Below, in pieces: positions 44,779-51,676 of a DNA stretch of 64,000 bases (positions within the stretch are counted from its first letter, which is position 1; the number at the start of each line of letters is the position of its first letter). This DNA is from JANQEU01 sp965242805 (lineage in GTDB: Bacteria; Bacteroidota; Bacteroidia; Cytophagales; Cyclobacteriaceae), in the NCBI GenBank assembly GCA_965242805.1, contig CBDETD010000002.1:3844001-3908000 (forward strand), in the 5' to 3' direction. The notes beneath the pieces are model-generated. The model was not told the DNA's origin, did no database searches, and saw only the letters and a program-made list of their open reading frames with translations. The position numbers were made by a program, and so were the translations under genes.

Positions 44779-46257
44779 ATGGTCAAAGAAGATTTTGAAC
44801 TACGGCACATATTCGGCTTGAAGCTCAAAGAGATCCGCCAACAGAAAGATATTACCTACAATGAACTGAGTACCAAATCAGGTTTATCTGTTTCTTATCT
44901 CAACGAAATTGAAAGTGGTAAAAAATATCCCAAAGGAGATAAGATCCTTAAGCTTGCCAATGCACTTGAAGTCCCATACGATGACCTCGTCTCATTGAAA
45001 GTTCCAAATAAACTTCAACCGGTGTTGGATCTTATCGGATCAAACTTCATTAAGGACTTTCCTCTGGACCAATTTGGAATAAACCCGAAAAAACTAATTC
45101 AAATCGTTGCTCATGATCCAGCAAAAACCAATGCCTTTATAAGAACGATTATGAGGATCTCCCGAAATCATGAGTTAAAGCAGGAGCATTTTTATAAGGC
45201 TGCTATTCGATCATATCGTGAATTGCATGATAACTATTTTGAGGATCTGGAGGATGTGGTGGAAGCCTTGCATTTGGAATATACGGAACTGAAGGAAGTT
45301 CCATTCACACCTGAGATCATGGAGCAGATCTTACTTACGGTTGGGGTAAGGACAGATTTTGATGCTTTGACAAGAATAGATATTCTCTCAGATTTACGAT
45401 CCTTATACCATCCTAAACAGAGGCTTCTTTATATAAATAAAGGTTTGACCAAAGGCCAAAAGAACTTTCTATTAGGTAGGGAGATCGCTTTTCAATGGTT
45501 AAAAATCAAAAATAGGCCGCTTGCTACACCCTTGCAGGGTAATCCATCATTTGATGAATTACTGAACAATTACTTTGCCTCCTATTTTTCTGCGGCATTG
45601 ATTATTCCTCAGGCGGACATTATAAAAGATGTCAAATCAATTTTTTCTTCCAGGAAGTGGGATTCGAAATTTCTGAATGAGTTGGTTAACAGGTATGATG
45701 CGACACCTGAGATGGTCATGCAAAGGTTGACGAGCATTTTGCCGACCTATTTCGGATTGAAGAATCTCTATTTTTTAAGATTTGTGAAATCAAAAAATCA
45801 ATATACGCTGACTAAGGAACTTCATTTATCTGCGCATCATAATCCCCATGCCAATGAGCTAAATGAACACTACTGTAGGAGGTGGTTGGGAATTAAATCC
45901 ATAATTGAACTAGAAAAACAAGCCAAGAAGTCTAATATTTCTCTGATCGGTAATGCTCAACGGGTAAGATATTACGAAACAGGGAATGAGTATTTTGAAA
46001 TGTCAATGGCTTTTCCCAATGTTTCCAACTTAAAGGAGTCCATAAGTGTAACTATAGGATTTGTATGTGATAAGAATCTTGAAAACAAGATAAAATTTAT
46101 TTCTGATCCGGATGTTCCCACTATGGAGGTCAATATCACATGTGAACGTTGTGAAATACTAGGCTGTAAGGAACGTGCAGTGGATCCCATAGTCAATACC
46201 AGATTAAAGAATCAATCATTGATACTTGAGAAGATCGACGAATTGATTGCCCAATAA
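44779..46257 (+). CDS. XRE-family regulator with degenerate IrrE-like domain (ScfR/RamB type)
   Basis: A 492-residue transcription regulator. Residues about 8-65 form a Cro/CI helix-turn-helix (GLKLKEIRQQKDITYNELST and the recognition part SVSYLNEIESGKKYP). A middle ImmA/IrrE-like domain follows, then a C-terminal DUF2083-type region with a CERCEILGC cysteine motif. Related actinobacterial RamB/ScfR proteins control acetate and propionate metabolism. The zinc motif HExxH expected in IrrE is degraded here to REIAFQ, so protease activity is unlikely and it may serve as a sensor domain. I chose the ATG at 44779 over the in-frame TTG at 44773. Confidence 0.87.
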   Translation: MVKEDFELRHIFGLKLKEIRQQKDITYNELSTKSGLSVSYLNEIESGKKYPKGDKILKLANALEVPYDDLVSLKVPNKLQPVLDLIGSNFIKDFPLDQFGINPKKLIQIVAHDPAKTNAFIRTIMRISRNHELKQEHFYKAAIRSYRELHDNYFEDLEDVVEALHLEYTELKEVPFTPEIMEQILLTVGVRTDFDALTRIDILSDLRSLYHPKQRLLYINKGLTKGQKNFLLGREIAFQWLKIKNRPLATPLQGNPSFDELLNNYFASYFSAALIIPQADIIKDVKSIFSSRKWDSKFLNELVNRYDATPEMVMQRLTSILPTYFGLKNLYFLRFVKSKNQYTLTKELHLSAHHNPHANELNEHYCRRWLGIKSIIELEKQAKKSNISLIGNAQRVRYYETGNEYFEMSMAFPNVSNLKESISVTIGFVCDKNLENKIKFISDPDVPTMEVNITCERCEILGCKERAVDPIVNTRLKNQSLILEKIDELIAQ

Positions 46258-46287
46258 AAAAGCCTTGATTTGAAAACAAGGCTTTTT
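46256..46287. terminator. Bidirectional terminator between the XRE regulator and nrdA
   Basis: AAAAAAGCCTTG paired with CAAGGCTTTTT around a short AT-rich loop, in the 51-base gap between two convergent stops. A- and T-runs on both sides allow it to work in both directions. Confidence 0.88.
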
Positions 46288-46308
46288 GGATCTACTGTAG
46301 ATTATTTT

Positions 46309-48738
46309 CTAACTACCACACATTTCACATCCATCCGGATCATCCAATGAACATTGCATTGCTTGTTGATTGTATGATTTTTCATCCGTAATGGTGCTTT
46401 GACTTTGTGAAGATTGTTGGGGATTAGTGGTGTTGGTCACTTCAGCGGGTTGAGCTTTAGGTTCAAGTTTCTCTTCTTTGCTGACAGTGAACTTAATTGC
46501 ATCAGTGGCCGCCTTTGTTCTCAGATAATACATCCCGGTTTTCAATCCTTTCTGCCATGAGTAGAAATGCATCGATGTCATCTTACCAAAGTTGGCATCA
46601 GTTAAATGAATATTGAGGCTCTGACTTTGACATATGTATGCTCCACGATCAGCAGCCATGTCAAGAATAGCTTTCTGGGAGATCTCCCAAACTGTTTTAT
46701 AAAGCTCCTTGACATCGTCAGGTATTTCAGGAATATTTTGAATAGATCCGTTTTCAGCTTTGATCCTGTTCATCATTCTCTCATCCCACAACCCTTGTTT
46801 TATCAGATCTTTCATCATGTACTTATTAGCCACAATGAATTCACCTGACAAGACACGTCTCACATAGAGGTTGGAGGTAAATGGTTCGAAACATTCATTA
46901 TTACCAAGGATCTGGGAAGTAGACGCTGTGGGCATGGGAGCAACCAATAATGAGTTTCTTACACCATGCTTACGTACTTTTTGCTTAAGTGAGTACCAGT
47001 CCCAACGATCATTACCAGGATCGATACCCCACATGTCAAATTGGAATATCCCTTTTGAAACAGGAGAACCCTTGAATGTTTCATAAGGCCCTTCCTCCAT
47101 GGCAATTTCCATGGAAGTCTCCATAGCTCCAAAATAAATGGTTTCGAAAATATCTTTATTCAATTGCCGTGCTTCTTCCGAATCAAAAGGGTATCTCATC
47201 ATTGCGAAAGTATCCGCCAAGCCTTGTACCCCAATACCTATTGGCCTGTGTCGCATATTGGAATTTCGCGCTTCCTGTACCGGATAATAGTTCACATCGA
47301 TCACTTTGTTCAGGTTGCGAGTCACCACCTTGGTGATCTCATATAGCTTTTGATGATCGTATCCCTCTTCTGTAACAAATTTGGAAAGAGCAACAGAGGC
47401 CAGGTTGCATACAGCTACTTCGTCAGGAGAAGTGTATTCAATGATTTCTGTGCAAAGGTTGCTCGACCGGATTGTACCTAGATTTTTTTGATTCGACTTT
47501 TTGTTAGCATGATCCTTATAAAGCATGTAAGGAGTTCCGGTTTCAATCTGAGATTCCAAAACTTCAAACCAGAGGTCCTGAGCTTTTACAACTCTTCTGG
47601 CTTTTCCTTCTGACTCATACTTTTCATAAAGCTTCTCAAACTCCTCTCCATAGCAGTTATGCAGTTCAGGAGCTTCATCAGGACTGAAAAGTGACCAGTC
47701 ACCATTCTCCTGTACCCGCTTCATAAAAAGATCAGGTATCCATAGCGCGTAGAAAAGATCTCGTGCCCTCAGTTCTTCCTTACCGTGATTCTTTTTGAGC
47801 TGAAGGAACTCAAAAATGTCGGCATGCCAGGGCTCCAGGTAAATTGCAAAACTGCCTTTTCTCTTACCTCCACCCTGATCCACATAACGAGCAGTCATAT
47901 CAAAATTCCGAAGCATAGGAATGATGCCATTGGAAGTTCCGTTTGTTCCTTTTATATAAGCCCCTGTAGCACGGACGTTGTGAATACTGAGGCCTATTCC
48001 GCCAGCAGATTGTGAGATTTTAGCACATTGCTTTAAGGTATCATAGATGCCATCAATACTATCTTCCTTCATCGATAGAAGGAAGCAGGAAGACAATTGA
48101 GGTTTTGGGGTTCCTGCATTGAAAAGGGTAGGAGTGGCATGTGTAAACCATTTTTCCGACATCAAATTATATGTTTCAATTGCCGAATCGATGTCTTCTC
48201 CATGTATCCCTACCGATACTCTCATTAACATGTGTTGTGGTCTTTCCACAACCTTGCCATCGAGGGTCATCAGGTAAGACCTTTCCAAAGTCTTATATCC
48301 GAAGTAATCGTAATTGTAATCACGATCGTAATTGACAGCATCATCCAATCTCTTTGCGTTATTCTTGATCACACCATAAGTCTCAGCGGATATCAATGAC
48401 GCATTTTCACCTGTCTTTGGGTTTATGTAGGTATAGAGCCTTTTCATGGTGTTGGAGAAAGACTCTGAAGTAACTTTATGCAGGTTAGAGATTGCAATTC
48501 TGGCTGCCAACTTGGCGAAATCCGGATGACGAGTGGTCATGGTGGCAGCAACTTCCGCAGCTAGATTGTCTAGCTCCACGGTTGTCACGCCATCGTAAAG
48601 ACCATCAATTACTTTTTTGGCAATTTCTACTGGTTTCACGAAATCTTCATTGAGGCCAACACACAGCTTCTCAATTCGAGCAGTTATTTTGTCAAACTTT
48701 ACTGATTCTCGTCTCCCGTCTCGTTTGATTACTAGCAT
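46309..48738 (-). CDS. nrdA: Ribonucleoside-diphosphate reductase large subunit (class Ia)
   Basis: Catalytic subunit of aerobic ribonucleotide reductase, which makes deoxynucleotides for DNA synthesis. The 809 residues start with an ATP-cone allosteric domain (about 1-90). The active-site motifs follow: SSCFLLS with the first redox cysteine, NLCTEIIEY with the Asn-Cys-Glu catalytic triad, and the late PMPTASTSQILGNNECFEP segment. The C-terminal CEMC pair transfers electrons from thioredoxin or glutaredoxin. A variable Ser/Gln-rich linker (about 755-785) precedes that tail. It lies 21 bases downstream of nrdB in one operon. Confidence 0.98.
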   Translation of the reverse strand: MLVIKRDGRRESVKFDKITARIEKLCVGLNEDFVKPVEIAKKVIDGLYDGVTTVELDNLAAEVAATMTTRHPDFAKLAARIAISNLHKVTSESFSNTMKRLYTYINPKTGENASLISAETYGVIKNNAKRLDDAVNYDRDYNYDYFGYKTLERSYLMTLDGKVVERPQHMLMRVSVGIHGEDIDSAIETYNLMSEKWFTHATPTLFNAGTPKPQLSSCFLLSMKEDSIDGIYDTLKQCAKISQSAGGIGLSIHNVRATGAYIKGTNGTSNGIIPMLRNFDMTARYVDQGGGKRKGSFAIYLEPWHADIFEFLQLKKNHGKEELRARDLFYALWIPDLFMKRVQENGDWSLFSPDEAPELHNCYGEEFEKLYEKYESEGKARRVVKAQDLWFEVLESQIETGTPYMLYKDHANKKSNQKNLGTIRSSNLCTEIIEYTSPDEVAVCNLASVALSKFVTEEGYDHQKLYEITKVVTRNLNKVIDVNYYPVQEARNSNMRHRPIGIGVQGLADTFAMMRYPFDSEEARQLNKDIFETIYFGAMETSMEIAMEEGPYETFKGSPVSKGIFQFDMWGIDPGNDRWDWYSLKQKVRKHGVRNSLLVAPMPTASTSQILGNNECFEPFTSNLYVRRVLSGEFIVANKYMMKDLIKQGLWDERMMNRIKAENGSIQNIPEIPDDVKELYKTVWEISQKAILDMAADRGAYICQSQSLNIHLTDANFGKMTSMHFYSWQKGLKTGMYYLRTKAATDAIKFTVSKEEKLEPKAQPAEVTNTTNPQQSSQSQSTITDEKSYNQQAMQCSLDDPDGCEMCGS

Positions 48739-48759
48739 AAAAGGTGATTAGTTTTTGTG

Positions 48760-49752
48760 TTAAAATTCTTCGTCTAAACTAAACTTTGGTTTTTCATTAC
48801 TGTCATTTGAAAGTACCCCGGCTTTCTGGTATTCACCAACTCTTTTTTCGAAGAAATTGGTTTTACCCTGGAGTGAAATCATTTCCATGAAATCAAATGG
48901 ATTTGTGGAGTTGTAAACCTTTGAGCATCCTAGTTCCAGTAAAAGCCTGTCAGCAACAAATTCAATATACTGACACATCAAATCTGAGTTCATACCAATG
49001 AGTTTTACCGGTAAGGCATCGGTCACAAATTCTTTTTCTATTTCTACTGCATCCTTGATTATTTCCTGAACAGTTTCTTCTGATAGCTTATTAACCACAT
49101 GATCATTATACAGTAGACATGCGAAGTCGCAATGCAATCCTTCATCCCTGGATATAAGTTCATTTGAAAATGACAATCCAGGCATTAGTCCTCTTTTCTT
49201 CAACCAAAATATTGAACAGAAACTGCCTGAGAAGAATATACCTTCAACTGCCGCGAATGCGATCAATCTCTCTTGAAATGACCCTTCATCGATCCACCGC
49301 AATGCCCATTCCGCTTTCTTCTTAACGCAATCCATCGTTTCGATAGCATGAAAAAGTACATCCTTCTCCTTGGGATCCTTAACGTATGTATCTATCAATA
49401 AGGAGTAAGTTTCGGAATGTATGTTTTCTATTGCTATCTGAAATCCGTAGAAGAATTTGGCTTCCGTGTATTGAACTTCTGACACAAAATTCTCCGCAAG
49501 GTTTTCATTTACGATACCATCACTTGCAGCAAAGAACGCTAAGACATGCTTTATAAAATGTCGCTCTCCGTCGTTAAGATTAGCCCAGTCTTTAAGGTCC
49601 TGACTTAAGTCGATCTCCTCTGCTGTCCAGAAGCTGGCTTCTGCTTTCTTGTAGAATTTCCAAATGTCATCCTTCTCAATAGGAAAGAGAACGAACCGGT
49701 CCTTATTTTCCTTAAGTATTGGTTCGGTAATCTGTGTCGTTAGTTCGCCCAT
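48760..49752 (-). CDS. nrdB: Ribonucleoside-diphosphate reductase small subunit (class Ia)
   Basis: Di-iron (or similar) radical-generating subunit of class I ribonucleotide reductase, 330 residues. Metal ligands are carried in EASFWTAEEID, the FYGFQIAIENIHSETYSLLI segment (with the probable radical tyrosine just after IHSE), and the later SRDEGLHCDFA helix. The radical-transfer C-terminus ends in FSLDEEF. The order nrdB-nrdA on one transcript is common in Bacteroidota. The upstream gap holds DnaA-box sequences that may control its transcription. Confidence 0.98.
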   Translation of the reverse strand: MGELTTQITEPILKENKDRFVLFPIEKDDIWKFYKKAEASFWTAEEIDLSQDLKDWANLNDGERHFIKHVLAFFAASDGIVNENLAENFVSEVQYTEAKFFYGFQIAIENIHSETYSLLIDTYVKDPKEKDVLFHAIETMDCVKKKAEWALRWIDEGSFQERLIAFAAVEGIFFSGSFCSIFWLKKRGLMPGLSFSNELISRDEGLHCDFACLLYNDHVVNKLSEETVQEIIKDAVEIEKEFVTDALPVKLIGMNSDLMCQYIEFVADRLLLELGCSKVYNSTNPFDFMEMISLQGKTNFFEKRVGEYQKAGVLSNDSNEKPKFSLDEEF

Positions 49753-49921
49753 GATTTAGTTTTTTTTACAAAATAGTTCTCCATTTCCTATTGATAATGT
49801 TTTCGTTTTTCAACGAAATAACATCATTTTAATAGGACTTTTTTACACACCTACTAATATGAGTGTCGTAAAGTGCCTTGAAGAGGCACAGCCTTACGGA
49901 AAGTGGTTTATTTTTCCAAGC

Positions 49922-50126
49922 TGTGTATACAAATGTGTAGAAAACGGCCCTAAATGTCAAGGCCGCTAACCCCCTTTCGGCTAACTTATCAACATGGGTG
50001 TGGATAACTCTATAAATAACTGACAAACAGCATTTTAAATGTTAATAAGGAAACAAAACTTCTATTCAAAATGATTCAAAACCAAGGTATTTTTTGGTAA
50101 AAAAATTATTAAAAAAATTATCCACA
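49922..50126. promoter_or_regulatory. DnaA-box cluster in an AT-rich gap between nrdB and rplU
   Basis: The 471-bp gap between divergent nrdB and rplU contains two perfect DnaA boxes. TTATCCACA lies at 50118-50126 (plus), and its complement TGTGGATAA at 49999-50007 (minus). A one-mismatch TTATCAACA at 49986-49994 forms an inverted pair with the second, 4 bases apart. Weaker matches lie at 49922-49930 and 49934-49942. Bases 50027-50120 are very AT-rich. It could be an origin-type region or a DnaA-regulated nrd promoter. The rest of the gap holds the rplU promoter and no credible gene. Confidence 0.5.
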
Positions 50127-50155
50127 TATCTATTGCGGTATACTTTGTTCTATTG

Positions 50156-50186
50156 TTTGATAATTATATTGAAACATCTATCTTTG
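50156..50186 (+). promoter_or_regulatory. Promoter of the rplU-rpmA operon
   Basis: TTTG at 50156-50159 and TATCTTTG at 50179-50186 are separated by 19 bases. This matches the Bacteroidota -33/-7 consensus (TTTG, 19 bp, TAnnTTTG) exactly. The expected transcription start near 50191-50193 leaves a leader of about 32 bases before rplU. Confidence 0.75.
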
Positions 50187-50223
50187 CAATCCTTTTTGAA
50201 AAAGAGTATTTAATAATTAAATC

Positions 50224-50532
50224 ATGTACGCAATTGTTGATTTTGCCGGAAAGCAGTACAAAGTAGAGAAAGACAAATACATCTACACATCAAAGCTTGA
50301 TGCGAAAGAAGGTGATGCTGTTGACTTTGATAAGGTTTTGCTTGTAGACAATAATGGTAAAGTGAAGGTAGGTACGCCAACGGTAAAAGGATCCAAGGTT
50401 TCTGGTAAAGTTCTGGAGCATGTGAAAGGAGATAAAGTGATCGTCTTCAAGAAAAAGCGAAGGAAAGGTTATAAGGTGAAGAATGGTCACAGACAACAGT
50501 TTACTAAGGTGTTAATCGAAAACATTAAATAA
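50224..50532 (+). CDS. rplU: 50S ribosomal protein L21
   Basis: Structural protein of the large ribosomal subunit that contacts 23S rRNA and L20. The 102 residues show the family start MYAIVDFAGKQYKVEKDKYI, the FDKVLLVDNNGKVKVGTP segment and the basic KKKRRKGYKVKNGHRQ tail. It is followed one base later by rpmA, the usual pair. Transcription comes from the promoter listed at 50156-50186. Confidence 0.98.
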   Translation: MYAIVDFAGKQYKVEKDKYIYTSKLDAKEGDAVDFDKVLLVDNNGKVKVGTPTVKGSKVSGKVLEHVKGDKVIVFKKKRRKGYKVKNGHRQQFTKVLIENIK

Positions 50533-50533
50533 A

Positions 50534-50794
50534 ATGGCACACAAGAAAGGTGTAGGTAGTTCTAAAAACGGTCGCGAATCAGAAAGTAAAAGATTAGGTG
50601 TTAAGATTTATGGCGGCCAAAGAGCCATAGCGGGAAATATTATTGTCAGACAACGCGGGACAAGGCACCATCCTGGTAGTAATGTTGGTATTGGCCGTGA
50701 TCATACCCTTTTTGCCTTAACAGATGGTGTGGTCAGATTCCAAAGAGGTCGTCAAAACAGATCTTTCGTCCACATCGATCCGGTAGTGGAGTAA
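50534..50794 (+). CDS. rpmA: 50S ribosomal protein L27
   Basis: Large-subunit protein whose N-terminus reaches the peptidyl transferase centre. The 86 residues start directly with MAHKKGVGSSKNGRESESKR, the mature form without the cleavable N-extension seen in Firmicutes. The RHHPGSNVGIGRDHTLFAL core is intact. It is cotranscribed with rplU, one base away, and followed by a terminator. Confidence 0.98.
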   Translation: MAHKKGVGSSKNGRESESKRLGVKIYGGQRAIAGNIIVRQRGTRHHPGSNVGIGRDHTLFALTDGVVRFQRGRQNRSFVHIDPVVE

Positions 50795-50816
50795 AATCCG
50801 TAAAGAATATTATCAG

Positions 50817-50846
50817 AAACCTCGATCGAATGTTCGGGGTTTTTTT
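50817..50846 (+). terminator. Intrinsic terminator of rplU-rpmA
   Basis: AAACCTCGA pairs with TCGGGGTTT (one G-T pair) around an 8-base loop and runs into seven T. It lies 23 bases after the rpmA stop. Confidence 0.85.
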
Positions 50847-50868
50847 GTGTCAAATTTATCCAGTGAAG

Positions 50869-50965
50869 TGTCCGCTTATCGGACAAAAGTATTTGTACAC
50901 TTTCTAAATCATCATCACAATGTACTGGTTATCAATGAATTATGATTTTTGGCATCGTCTATGTA
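50869..50965 (+). promoter_or_regulatory. Candidate sigma-54 promoter with upstream activator palindrome
   Basis: The palindrome TGTCCG-CTTAT-CGGACA lies at 50869-50885. About 65 bases later, TTGGCATCGTCTATGTA (50949-50965) carries GG and GT ten bases apart, near the sigma-54 -24/-12 pattern (GG-N10-GC). The distance suits an enhancer-bound activator. No gene follows on this strand; the nearest downstream elements are two hairpins. The -12 mismatch keeps confidence low. Confidence 0.35.
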
Positions 50966-50969
50966 GTTG

Positions 50970-51086
50970 ACAGGACAGGTAGAAAACTCAAAATTTGAAA
51001 AATGAGGAGATCAAATCTCCTCATTTCTTACGAATTCATAGGTAGTGTTAAAATAAAAAAGGGGTTGAATTATTCACCCCTTTTTT
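50970..51086 (+). ncRNA. Candidate small RNA downstream of the sigma-54-like promoter
   Basis: No open reading frame lies here. A transcript from the candidate promoter would contain a perfect 12-bp hairpin (AAATGAGGAGAT-caa-ATCTCCTCATTT, 51000-51026). It would end at the strong hairpin with T6 at 51055-51086, giving an RNA of about 115 bases. The alternative is that both hairpins only insulate neighbouring genes. Confidence 0.3.
51055..51086. terminator. Bidirectional intrinsic terminator before the HNH gene end
   Basis: AAAAAAGGGGT pairs with ACCCCTTTTTT around a short loop. It lies 11 bases past the stop of the minus-strand HNH gene and also has a T-run on the plus strand, so it can serve both directions. 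Confidence 0.85.
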
Positions 51087-51096
51087 GTTTTTGGCT

Positions 51097-51591
51097 TTAA
51101 GCCTCCACAGGCTTTTTCCGAGGTCTCCCCGGAAGCACGGTCGTTTCTTTAAAACCATTTTTATAAAGTTTCTTTCTTGTTTTCCAAACTTTATAATTGT
51201 TTTTGTTACCGACCTCAAATTGCCATTTCATGTGTTGGGATGGAGTCATCCACCTTAAATTATCAGAACTATTGTTTCGAGGATTGTTGTCTTGATGGAT
51301 AATCATCGTTAGTTCCTTTGGGTTCTTGTTAGGAACGAATGCTTTAGCCACTTCTTTATGTGGATAAACCGTTCTTCGTTTACCATCATCATCAATTAAA
51401 TCAAGGAAGTAACACTTACAAGTTTTGTTCCACCGTTGACGCATCAATTTACCTCTAAGGGTCATATTGGTTTTGCTTCCACGATGCCAAACTTTCCTAG
51501 TAACACTTTTGATTTTCCCCCTGTTCGAGATCTGGTAATTTTTAAAGCCAGGAATTGGTTCCCATTGTTCGTCTGGTTTTGTTTTCGCCAT
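51097..51591 (-). CDS. Stand-alone NUMOD4 / HNH endonuclease
   Basis: A 164-residue protein of the homing-endonuclease type. An N-terminal NUMOD4 module (EQWEPIPGFKNYQISNRGKIKSV) binds DNA. An HNH-type nuclease core follows (IIHQDNNPRNNSSDNLRWMTPSQHM), with histidine and asparagine residues in place. The C-terminal GRPRKKP is AT-hook-like. Such genes are typical of phages and introns and move as selfish elements. Here it is alone between the L27 and pullulanase genes, with no intron, phage gene or repeat borders that I can see. Confidence 0.85.
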   Translation of the reverse strand: MAKTKPDEQWEPIPGFKNYQISNRGKIKSVTRKVWHRGSKTNMTLRGKLMRQRWNKTCKCYFLDLIDDDGKRRTVYPHKEVAKAFVPNKNPKELTMIIHQDNNPRNNSSDNLRWMTPSQHMKWQFEVGNKNNYKVWKTRKKLYKNGFKETTVLPGRPRKKPVEA

Positions 51592-51676
51592 AAGATTTTG
51601 CTCTTGGTTAACAATTAATTAAGTCCAGCCGACTCCTAATGAGACTTTAAAAGTACTATTTTTAGCAGTATATTAA

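Noticed and set aside
49829..50026. 65-residue open frame in the nrdB-rplU gap
   Set aside because: No domain, no signal, and it covers the DnaA-box region; the AT-rich gap makes chance frames likely.
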